The notes beneath the pieces are model-generated. The model was not told the DNA's origin and ran no database searches. It was given only the letters and a program-made list of their open reading frames with translations. A stretch of 64,000 bases of DNA from Przewalskia tangutica (lineage: Eukaryota > Streptophyta > Magnoliopsida > Solanales > Solanaceae): the NCBI GenBank assembly GCA_029844215.1, contig CM056733.1, positions 14,505,501 to 14,569,500 on the forward strand, given 5' to 3'. Positions within the stretch are counted from its first letter, which is position 1; every line of letters starts with the position of its first letter. Below, piece by piece: positions 46,122 through 56,360 of the stretch. Both the position numbers and the translations under genes were made by a program.

Positions 46122-47985
46122 AGCGAATGGTATGTAAGTACTTTCCTATTAGAAGAAAGGAAGTCATTCAGAAACAATGGATTAAAGATATGAAAAGGGT
46201 TAAAAATGATATAGAATTCTTTAAGTGGTTCCAAATCACAGATCAATTGGATAATAATAAAGAATCCCTTAGTACCATTGTTAGGAAATGATATACAAGT
46301 AGTAAGACCATTGAATCTGAAACTCCACCTTTAGAACAAATTAGAATCCCTATAGACGGAGAAATCCTATTAGCAGCTCCTTTTAAAAGAGACCTAAAAG
46401 AGGATCCCCACTCCAGACTACCCCAAAGGGAATATATTAATAAAATTCTCCAACAAAACAACTACACTAATCAATTGTTACATGTTGTTTCTAATCAGAT
46501 CACCCAAGCAAGTAATACCTCAGCCTTAAGAAGTATACCAGTTCGGTCAGAGGAAAGTACTCTCTCTGAACCCCTCTTTAAGATTCCCCAATTTTCGGCA
46601 AATACCTACCCGAAATTTGGAAAAGAAATCGATAATAAACTATTAGATATGATAAGTGAGAAGTTCAAAGAACTAAAAGTTACAGAGGAGTCTACCTCCA
46701 GAGACGCCACAAATGAATCAATAAAGGTACTCACCGAAGGGTCTAGTTCAAAAGATAAACAAGATATTAACAAAATATCAAAATTTGCGGGTCTTGGAGC
46801 AAAAAACTTCTATAAAAGACCTACGTTTCCTGATATGCAATATGAAGAACACTCCAACTATATGGCTTCATACTCAGGAGAAGAGATTAATGAATGGAAC
46901 ATAGACGGAATGTCTGAAGGCCAGTTAATCAAAATACTTCATAAAATGGGAGTATGTATTACTGTTATAAAATAAAAGAGCATACCGATGATGTCCAACT
47001 AGCAACAATTCTAGTTTCAGGTTTTACCGGAATGTTAAAAAACTGGTGGGATAACTACATGGTGGAAAGTACCAGAAATGGGATCATGAATGCCACTACC
47101 ACAGTTCAAATTAAGAACATTGATAATACTTTTAGTAAAGAAGTTCGCAAAGACGTCACAGCGACCTTACTTTATTGTATAGGTAAACACTTCATAGGAG
47201 AGTCAAAACTCTTTCAGGATAAAAGCTTAGAAATCCTTAATAACTTAACTTGCCCAAAGTTACACGATTTTAAATGGTATAAAGATATATTCCTTAACAA
47301 AGTTATGCTCAGAAATGACTGTAACCATGATTATTGAAAAGAAATATTCATTAGTGGATTACCTAAACTTTTTGCCGAAAAGGTAAGAACAACCATAAGA
47401 AACAAATTCAATGGTGAAACTCCTTATATTCTAATGACATACGGAGACCTTGTTAGCTTTATTAATCTAACAGGATTGGAATTATGTAACACAATAAAAC
47501 CTAATAATCAAATACAAAAACTCTCAAAAGGAGAATTAGGGAGTTTTTGAGAAGACTTTGGATATGTTAAAATATCTGCTCGTTCCAAAAATATCAAAAG
47601 AATGAAAAAGAGACATAATATATCTCGCTCTAACCTTATAAAAGAAATTACACTCCCAAAAAGAATTCTCGTAACAAAAATACCAAAAAAAACCCCCAGG
47701 AAAAGGGGAAAATGTTGGAACTGTGGAAAAGCAGGCCACATGGCCAACGCTTGTAAAGAACCCAACAAAAAGAAAGATAAAATTAATCTGCTAGCAATTG
47801 ATTCAGACATTAAAGAAAAACTTTATACAATATTAGATGAAGAACAATCTAATAGTAGCTCTGAAGAATCCTCAAATGACTATTACAGTGATGAAGGTTC
47901 CTTAGATTTAGATTACAGCTCAGATAGCTCCACCTCCAGCTTCGACTGCGAATGTACTGTGAAGATTTGTACCTGTACCAAATAG
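46122..47985 (+). pseudogene. Pararetrovirus copy 1: coat protein region (broken)
   Basis: This is the capsid protein region of the virus, read from an internal point to its C-terminus. An open stretch at 46475-46975 precedes the conserved capsid core at about 46954-47560. A CCHC zinc knuckle (CWNCGKAGHMANAC) lies at about 47713-47755, and a Ser/Asp/Glu-rich acidic tail ends at 47985. Breaks: frame change near 46170, TGA near 46290, frame change near 46960, TGA at 47335-47337, TGA near 47548. In copy 2 the last two positions are Trp and Cys codons. The 5' half lies in the inverted piece at 53702-55250. Confidence 0.85.
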
Positions 47986-48030
47986 ACCATCAACGTTATC
48001 TTAGATAGCAGCCAAGAATTCTACTTTGAT

Positions 48031-50400
48031 ATGATTGACCACATTGATGACAATGATATTAAAAGAAAATATTTAACAGAACTTAAAAAGCTTGTTCTTA
48101 ATCAGAAAAATGAGAAGAAAATTATTGAACCCTTTGACATGAAAAGAGTTTTCAATAAGTTTAAAGAATCTAAAACAGATACCACCTTGCAAGATTTACA
48201 GGGAGAAGTATCACTTTTAAAAGAAGAAATCATCTGTGTTAGAGAACGAATCAGTTCTTTAGAAACAGAAGCTTTCGCTAACAGCTTATTAAAGGAATTA
48301 GATCCTATAAAAGATTTCCTTGCCCCCTCTACGTCAAAAGGAATAACAACAGTTAATTCTGACCAAGAAGAAGAGGATAGTAACTCACAATCAAGATTAA
48401 AATTAATCTCCAGGGTCAAAGCTCTAAGCTATCATGTTCCTATTAAATTAGTCATAAATAAGAATTTTGTCCTTAATAAAATAGCCCTGCTAGACTCAGG
48501 AGCTGACCAAAACTGTATTTGTGAAGGATTAATCCCTACTAAGTATTTAGACAAAAGTACACATAAACTTTATTCAGCCACAGGCGAAAGAATAAAAATT
48601 GATTATAAGCTTTCCAAAGCTCATGTCTGTAATAATGGAGTTTGTTTTGTTAACGACTTTATTATTACAAGAAATATAACTGAAGAAGTTATATTAGGAA
48701 TTCCATTCTTAACCCAAATTAAACCATATACCGCCAAACTAGACGATATTTACACTACGACCATGGGAAAAGATTTAGTGTTCCCATATCTAAACTCTTT
48801 GTCAGTTGACCACAGTAACCATGTCAAACAGAAGACAGTGTTTAAAATACAACTGTTTACCAACCAAATTAATTTTTTAAAAGAAGATATTAAAATTAAA
48901 AGAATAGAATCTACTTTAAAAACCCCGGAGGTAATTAACAAAATAATTTTTTAAGAGATTCTATAGAAAACCAAGTTTGTTCAGAATTGCAGAACACTTT
49001 TTGGGAAAGAAAAAAACACATGGTAAACCTGCCATACACAGATGACTTTAGTGAAAAAGACATACCCACTAAAGACAGACCAATCCAAATGAGCCACGAG
49101 CTCATGAAACATTGTAAGAAAGAAGTTAATGATCTGCTCCAAAAGAAGATCATCGGACAAATCCAAATCGATGGAGTTGTTCACTTTTATGTAAACAAAA
49201 ATCCGAGAAAGAAAGAAGCCCGAGGCTTGTAATAAATTATAAACCTCTCAACCAAGTATTAAGATGGATTAGGTACCCGATCCCTAATAAACGAGACTTA
49301 TTAAAAAGAAATTATAATGCTAATATCTACCGCAAGTTCGACATGAAGTCAGGATTCTGGCAAATACAAGTCGAAGAAAAGGATAAGTATAAAACAACTT
49401 TTAATGTTCCCTTCGGACAATATGAGTGGAACGTTATGCCATTCGAGCTCAAGAATGCCCTGTCAGAATTCCAGAACATCATGAATAATATATTCAACCC
49501 ATATAGCCAATTCACAATCGTCTATATCGATGATATTTTAGTATTTTCTGATAATATAGAACAACATTATAAACATTTGAATATCTTTGTTAAAACTATA
49601 AAACATAACGGTTTGGCAGTAAATGCTAAAAAGATAAAACTCTTCCAAACATCTATTAGATTCTTGGGTCATGATCTCTACCAAGGTACTTATAAACCAA
49701 TTTGCAGAGCCATAGAGTTCTCTACTAAGTTCCCTGATGAAATCACAGATAAAACACAGCTACAAAGATTCTTAGGAAGTCTTAATTATGTAGCAGATTT
49801 TATCCCTAAAGTTAGACAAATATGTGAACCTCTATATAATGGCTTAAGAAAAATCCAGTCCCCTGGTCAGAAGACCAAACTAGCCATCAAGCAAGTGAAA
49901 GAAATAGTCCAGAAACTTCATTGTCTAGTTATTCCAAATCCGGATGCCTTTATGATAGTCAAAACTGATGCCTTCGATATTGGTTACGGTGGTATTCTTA
50001 AACAGAAACTATCCTCTGAATCTACTGAACAGTTAGTAAGATTCACCTCTAGAGTTTGGAATCAAGCTCAAAAGAATTATAGTACAGTCAAAAAAGAAAT
50101 TTTATCCATAGTGCTATGTATCACCAAGTTTCAAGATGATATGATTAATAAAAGATTTTTGTTAAGAGTCGACTGCAAAGCAATCAAAGACATTTTACTA
50201 AAGGACGTTAAAAATCTAGTTTCAAAACAGATTTTTGCCAGATGGCAAGCCATATTATCAAGCTTTGATTTTAAAAAAATGATTTTATAAAAGGTGAGGA
50301 AAACTCTCTACCAGATTTTCTAACAAGAGCATTTTTACGGGGTAACAATGAGACTAGGCTTTCCGGGCTTACGTCCGATGAGACCCCCGTTCATAAATAA
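48031..50400 (+). pseudogene. Pararetrovirus copy 1: pol (protease, RT, RNase H; broken)
   Basis: The N-terminal part, 48031-48954, is open for 307 codons. It has a probable short coiled coil (heptad-like Leu/Glu/Lys around residues 50-80), then an aspartic protease with DSGA at about residue 156. A one-base loss near 48945 shifts the frame. RT follows, with YIDD at 49523-49534, and RNase H to about 50290 with a TDA start and a VDCKA motif. Further frame changes lie between 48987 and 49343 and near 50278. The final reading ends at TAA 50398-50400. The protease site in this copy looks complete, unlike copy 2. Confidence 0.87.
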
Positions 50401-50598
50401 GCCAGAAGAAAAACTAAAACAACCTTTTAAACCAGAAAGCTCAAACAAAGTTTTACATAAACCCATTGGACAAAATATGTTCACAGTTCTTAGAAACCCC
50501 CAGTAGTACAAGTTCTTCCAAAAGAACCAACACAAAATAAACAGGCGCAACCTTTCAAGGCTACGCCATCATAAACTCAGAGCAGAGATAATTACAAA
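50401..50598 (+). other. Intergenic region between pol and last viral ORF, copy 1
   Basis: About 200 bases with no convincing complete frame precede the ATG of the last ORF. The same stretch in copy 2 (58724-58920) has a cluster of triplet losses relative to this one. Confidence 0.5.
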
Positions 50599-51571
50599 AT
50601 GGTTCCTCCAGAATCATATTCAGAAGCAGTTAAACCAGCAACCCCTATGAAGAAGGAAACCCCAGCTCCTAATCCAAAATGGGAATTCATTGCATCACAG
50701 GTTTTGCCTATAATGACATTAGATAAATAGTATGAGAATTTCAGGGTACAAGATCAACTGAAACCTTGTTATACAGACCATCAGTACGTGGATACCCAAG
50801 ATCTCATGAAAATAAGAAGATACTATGAATTTATCTTAGTGGACACAGACTCCATAGAGATAGAACATAAGTACTTTGATAAAACAGGTGGAATTGAATA
50901 TTCCAAATTTACGATTAAAAAGATTTAAAGCCCATTTGATTGGTATGTAGATCATCTGCAGACACCAATATCGTTATCCAGAACTCATAAACCCCAGACG
51001 TATAATTGGTATGACTATAAGGATGCTTGGTTTAATTTCTTATATGTTCATCCAAATACCCACACATGGTTTGTGAAGTATGTCGAGAGCATGAAGGAAA
51101 AGGTAATTCCCCGATGGTTCTATGAATGGTGGAACTTGTTTGGAGGAAATTTACAAGTGGTAGCCCCGAGCTTTCAAAATCAATATACAGGTTTTCTGGG
51201 AGAACAACAAATCTACACTTTACCAGAGCACATTAAATTGTGTAAATTCTTTTATAATAAACGGATTTCATATATTATAAAATTGGTCGTTCGATATCCA
51301 AGAAACGAACAGAATCAGGTACTTAAGCAAGACCATCAATATTAAAGGATGGAGTCCCAAGGCAAAAGAAGAGAATAATTTGAAAAAGAAAGGTTCATCT
51401 GCTTCAGAAGAAACCTCAAACTCAAAGGCAGAAACCAGAATGAAGCTCATTGAAGCTTTGGCCAGACTAGAAGACGAAGACGTGGCATCTAACAGTGAAG
51501 CAGACAATGACGACATGATGATCCCACGTGGAATTGCACAAGCCTATGCAGACGCTTATCTCCTAGGATAA
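50599..51571 (+). pseudogene. Pararetrovirus copy 1: last ORF (transactivator position; broken)
   Basis: A frame from ATG 50599-50601 runs about 320 codons with breaks. It occupies the position of the transactivator/inclusion-body gene of solendoviruses and cavemoviruses; the function is inferred from position only. There is a Trp/Tyr-rich central region and a Lys/Ser/Glu-rich C-terminus ending YLLG. Breaks: TAG at 50728-50730 (Gln in the inverted copy), TAA near 50926, frame change near 51290. The TAG is also present in copy 2. Confidence 0.75.
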
Positions 51572-51689
51572 AAATAGAAAACATAAAGCAGATAGTGATG
51601 TTTGCCCTTTCGGAAAAGCAAAAACGTAAAGACATAAAGCCGAAAAGGACATTTGCCCTTTCAGAAAAGCATAAGACAAGGACAATCAT

Positions 51690-51880
51690 GTAATCTTAGT
51701 CTTCCTTTTGTTTTAATCCTATCCGTCCACCTGTTAGGACGATAAAATTGTCGAGGCCTATTTATGGTTCTCAAGTTGTAAAATAGAAGACATTCGAAAA
51801 TATATCTCTCTCTCTCTCTCTCTCTTTTCCCTGCCTGATCTTATGTACCTTACTATGCTTTCCTATTGAAATAAATCTGT
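51690..51880 (+). promoter_or_regulatory. Pararetrovirus copy 1 promoter, CT tract and polyadenylation signal
   Basis: TATTTAT at 51759-51765 lies before a (CT)n tract at about 51797-51825 and AATAAA at 51870-51875. In plant pararetroviruses the promoter and polyA signal share one intergenic region, giving a terminally redundant RNA. Copy 2 has the same layout, TATTTAA at 60070-60076 and AATAAA at 60178-60183. Confidence 0.7.
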
Positions 51881-51962
51881 AAGTTTTTACTAATTTATTA
51901 TCTTTACTTATATTTTGCTTTAATTCATGTCTTTATATTTGATAACTCAGTTCCGATTTTTA

Positions 51963-51975
51963 TGGTATTAGAGTC
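51963..51975 (+). promoter_or_regulatory. Pararetrovirus copy 1 primer-binding site
   Basis: TGGTATTAGAGTC is a Met-initiator tRNA site with C-to-T changes relative to TGGTATCAGAGCC. The inverted leader keeps TGGTATCAGAGTC. It marks the start of minus-strand synthesis and the genome discontinuity. Confidence 0.8.
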
Positions 51976-52373
51976 ATGTTATTGAACATCATGAGTAGCT
52001 AAACTCATACTACTGTCGTAGAGCAATATTATTCTTAAGTTACTAGGAAATCCTGTTACTCTGTCTCTGTTCCTATAGCTACTTTGTTGATAACCTGTTC
52101 TTAAGATCTTCTCTTAGTCTACAGTAATAGGCAGGTGTGTCCTAGACCGTTGGATTAGCACGTTAGGTTGGAAGAACCAGTGCCGGACCCGGTGGGCACA
52201 GCCGATGTACTTTAGGATAAGAAGCTAGATAGCAAGCATAGGATATCCGCTATAGTAATTATGGGAATAAGAAACAATTAACATTATCTTCGTAACCGAT
52301 AGAACAATAGCTCCAAAGGATAGTAGCCTCCACGCAAAAGAAAACCCCTTCTTTGAAATAATATTTTCATAGG
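51976..52373 (+). other. Pararetrovirus leader, copy 1
   Basis: This is the untranslated leader between primer site and first ORF. About 340 bases of it are mirrored at 45766-46121. No ORF of note was seen. Confidence 0.6.
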
Positions 52374-52679
52374 ATGAAAACCCATCCCTCTTTTTATCAT
52401 ATTAGAAAAGAAAACCACCTAAAGCTAGAATGTATAATAGATAAAAATAAATTATTAATTGCTAAAAGGAAAAATCTTAAAGAGTTATAATACTATAAAA
52501 CATTAAAACCAGCAGAAGATTTAGACGAATATACCCAGATCATAGTTAGGCAAGTAATCGTTAATAAAATGGTTGATCTTTATAAAGAAGTTATTCAGAT
52601 TAGCGAAAAAATTCGTTATCTCGGAACCATAGAGTTCTGCTCAGATTACTTACTAAATCTCTACTCAGCCCAATATTAA
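52374..52679 (+). pseudogene. Small viral ORF before the movement protein (about 101 codons, one stop)
   Basis: ATG 52374-52376 opens a frame of 101 codons that ends at TAA 52677-52679 and has one internal in-frame TAA at 52488-52490. The next ATG follows directly (TAAATG), which opens the movement-protein frame. The product is Lys/Leu/Ile/Tyr-rich, with no recognised domain. Position and adjacency suggest a genuine first ORF; caulimovirids often carry a small protein of unclear role here. Confidence 0.5.
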
Positions 52680-53433
52680 ATGAACGGAGCAGGAGAGTCA
52701 CGTATAATTAATAGTGAAAAATCTAGCAACCTCAAAAATTGCTAAGGTTGAAAGAGATCTACAGAACTGGAATATAACAAAAGAATCTTTCAGATCAGTT
52801 TATGAAACATGCAAGTTTGATTTTATAAGAAGTTATAATATTAAAACATGTGAATCCACTATAGCTATCAATAATTCCAAAGAAATTATTAAGCTATTAT
52901 CGATTCATGACATAAACAGATATAAAAAAGATTTTAATTTCCTACATATAGGATTGGTTCAAGTTGCTGTCAAACCTTTATATCGACTAGGTTTAGACAC
53001 TCCCATATGTCTCTTACTAAGAGATGCAAGACTACTAAACTTTGACGATTCCTTACTTGGAGTCTTACAAATCAATTTAGCCAGAGGTCCTGTTTATTTT
53101 AATTGTTATCCAAATTTTTCTATAGATATTAATGATCAAAACGTTATGGATACCCTAACGTTAAACATTAAAATAAAAAATATGAATAGAAAAAAAAACA
53201 CGAGGGAAATAGCTGTGATATATAGAGTATATTACATACTAATGAAAACTGCTTTAGCCCCAAAAGCTAAGTTAATTAGTAATAAATGTGCTACCATGCT
53301 CATGGAAGCAATCCAGGAACATAGCAATATCTTTGTTCCTAGAATGCTAAAATGGAATGAAATTTTAGCAAAAGATGAATGGCACTTTGATACCATCACC
53401 CAAACAAAACTAGAGCCGGAAAGCCCTCTGTAA
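52680..53433 (+). pseudogene. Pararetrovirus copy 1: movement protein (5' part of movement/coat frame)
   Basis: The N-terminus starts at ATG 52680, directly after the small ORF, and shifts frame near 52705-52714; from there it is open to 53433. The pattern (a GLVQVAVKPLY strand, then LLRDARL with the 30K-family Asp, and long beta-rich stretches) fits a 30K-superfamily cell-to-cell movement protein. Copy 1 breaks off shortly after KLEPES. The inverted piece shows the same sequence carrying on in frame into the coat protein, so in the virus the two were probably one polyprotein. Confidence 0.75.
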
Positions 53434-53439
53434 CTTTGA

Positions 53440-53701
53440 TACATCACCCAAGATGATTTGATTAATAAAGAATTTTTGTTAAGAGTCGACTGCAAACAGC
53501 CAAATACATTTTACTAAAGGACGTTAAAAATCTAGTTTCAAAACAGATTTTTGCTAGATGGAAAGCCCTATTATCAAGCTTTGATTTTAAAATCGATTTT
53601 ATAAAAGGTGAGGAAAACTCTCTACCAGATTTTCTAACAAGAGAATTTTTACAGGGTAACAATGATACCAGGCTTTCCGGGATTACGTCCGATGAAGCCC
53701 T
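53440..53701 (+). pseudogene. Fragment of viral RNase H / pol C-terminus
   Basis: This 262-bp segment matches the end of pol at about 50140-50395 in copy 1. It lies between the truncated movement protein and the inverted piece, with short similar sequence (ATGAAGCC-like) at its right edge. It represents a further deletion or recombination event. Confidence 0.75.
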
Positions 53702-55250
53702 ATAGGGAGAGTGTTATTCATATTGCATATCAGGAAACATAGGTCTTTTATAGAAGTGGTTTGCTCCAAGACCCGCAAATTTTGATATTTTGTTAATATC
53801 TTGTTTATCTTTTGAACTAGACCCTTCGGTGAGTACCTTTATTGATTCATCCGTGGCGTCTCTGGAGGTAGACTCCTCTGTAACTTTTAGTTCTTTGAAC
53901 TTCTCTCTTATCCTATCTAATAGTTTATTATCGATTTCTTTTCCAAATTTCGGGTAGGTATTTCCCGAAAATTGGGGAATCTTAAAGAGGGGTTCAGAGA
54001 GAGTACTTTCCTCTAACCGAGATTGGTTTACTTCTTAAGGCTGCGGTATTACTTGCCTGGGTGATCTGATTAGAAACAACATGTAACAACTGATTAATGT
54101 AGTTGTTTTGTTGGAGAATTTTATTAATATCTTCCCTTTGGGGTAGTCTGGAGTGGGGATCCTCTTTTAAGTCTCTTGTGAAAGGAGCTGCTAATAGGAT
54201 TTCTCCGTCTATAGGGATTCTAATTTGTTCTAAAGGTTGAGTTTCAGATTCAATGGTCTTACTACATGTATACCATTTCCTAACAATGGTACTAAGGGAT
54301 TCTCTGTTATTATCTAATTGATCTGTGATTTGGAACCACTTAAAGAATTCTATATCATTTTTAACCTTTTTCATATCTTTAATCCATTGTTTTCTGAATG
54401 ACTTCATTTCTTCTAATAGGAAAGTACTTACATACCATTTTCTTTTTATGGCGTTTTCAGGGCTTACCCATAATTTATCAAGGGTTTTAAAATCTCTTTT
54501 AAAATTTGTTTCCTGTTTAATCATGCCAAGGCCGTCACCATGCATCTCGCTTCTGGTGGGACTATTTGTTTTATCAATTGGATGATAATGAACTTTGGGT
54601 ACGGCTGATGCATAGTCTATCCCTCGAACTTTTTGTTCACTTATAGATTCTGCAGAATTATCGTCGGAACGCTCCTCCTCCTCCCGGGGTTTGAAAGAAG
54701 ATGCTGCGAAGGAGTATCTTCTCGAGGACTTAGAATTTAAGAATTTTAGGTCTATTGATCCATCTATATGTTGGATTATTTGTTCAATGTTAGAGCTTTC
54801 TGGCTCTAGTTTTGGTTGGGTGATGGCATCAAAGTGCCATTCATCTTTTGCTAAAATTTCATTCCATTTTAGCATTCTAGGAACAAAGATATTGCTATGT
54901 TCCTGGTTTGCTTCCATGAGCATGGTAGCACCTTTATTACTAATTAACTTAGCTTTTGGGGCTAAAGTAGTTTTCATTAGTCTGTAATATACTCTATATA
55001 TCACAGCTATTTCCCTCGTGTTTGTTTTGCTATTCATATTTTTTGTTTTAATGTTTAACGTTAGGGTATCCATAACGTTTTGATCATTAATATCTATAGA
55101 AAAATTTGGATAACAATTAAAATAAACAGGACCTCTGGCTAAATTGCTTTGTAAGACTCCAAGTAAGGGATCATCAAAGTTTCGTAGCCTGACATCTCTT
55201 AGTAAGAGACAGATGGGATATTAAGGTTTGACAGTAACTTGAACATATAG
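53702..55250 (-). pseudogene. Inverted movement/coat protein segment
   Basis: On the minus strand it runs from within the movement protein (55250) into the coat protein (53702). A single open frame of 359 codons, 55073-53994, joins the movement-protein C-terminus, a Glu/Asp/Ser-rich linker and the coat-protein N-terminal half, with no stop between. Upstream of it (about 55215) about 24 bp are missing and a stop occurs; downstream the frame shifts near 54010. Both ends abut the same coat-protein site as the copy 2 start (SNYMASYS region), so this is best explained as an inversion within copy 2. Confidence 0.83.
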
Positions 55251-56360
55251 GGCTTCATACTCAGGAGAAGAGATTAATGAATGGAACATAGACGGAATGT
55301 CTGAAGGCCAGATAATCAAAATATCATGAAATGGGAGTATGTATTACTGGTTATAAAATAAAAGAGCATACCGATGATGTCCAACTAGCAACAATTCTAG
55401 TTTCAGGTTTTACCAGAATGTTAAAAAACTGGTGGGATAACTACTTGCTGGAAAGTACCAGAAGTGGGATCATGAATGCCACTGCCACAGTTCAAATTAA
55501 GAACATTGATAATACTTTTAGTAAAGAAGTTCGCAAAGACGCCACAACGACCTTACTTTATTCTATAGGTAAACACTTCATAGGAGAGCCAAAACTCTTT
55601 CAGGATAAAAGCTTAGAAATCCTTAATAACTTAACTTGCCCAAAGTTCCATGATTTTAAATGGTATAAAGATATATTTTTTAACAAAGTTATGCTTAGAA
55701 ATGACTGTAACCATGATTATTGGAAAGAAAGATTCATTAGTGGATTACCCAAACTTTTTGCTGAAAAGGTAAGAACAACCATAAGTAACAAATTCAATGG
55801 TGAAACTCCTTATAGTCTAATGACATACGGAGACCTTGTAAGCTTTATTAATCTAACAGGATTGGAATTATGTAACACAATAAAACTTAATAATCAAATA
55901 CAAAAATCCTCAAAAGGAGAATTAGGGAGTTTTTGTGAAGACTTTGGATATGTAGACATAATATATCTCGCCCTAAGCCTTATAAAAGAAATTACACTCC
56001 CAAAAAGAATTTTCGTAAGAAAAATACCAATAAAACCCCAGGAAAAAGGGAAAATGTTGGAACTGTGGAAAAGCAGGCCACATGGCCAACGCTTGTAAAG
56101 AACCCAACAAAAAGAAAGAGAAAATTAATCTGCTAGCAAATGATTCAGACATTAAAGAAAAACTTTATACAATATTAGATGAAGAACAATCTAATAGTAG
56201 CTCTGAAGAATCCTCAAATGACTATTACAGGTTCCTTAGATTTAGATTCTGACTCGGATAGCTTCACCTCCACCATTGCGAATGTCTTTGGAAAGATGCG
56301 TACTGTACCAAACAGACCATCAACGTTATCTCAGATAGCAGCCAAGAATTCTTCTTTGAT
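55251..56360 (+). pseudogene. Pararetrovirus copy 2: coat protein C-terminal half (broken)
   Basis: The capsid core is open at 55331-56098. The frame shifts just before the zinc knuckle, so CWNCGKAGH is readable only in another frame near 56058. The acidic tail has an 8-bp loss near 56229. It resumes exactly where the inverted piece leaves off. Confidence 0.82.
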
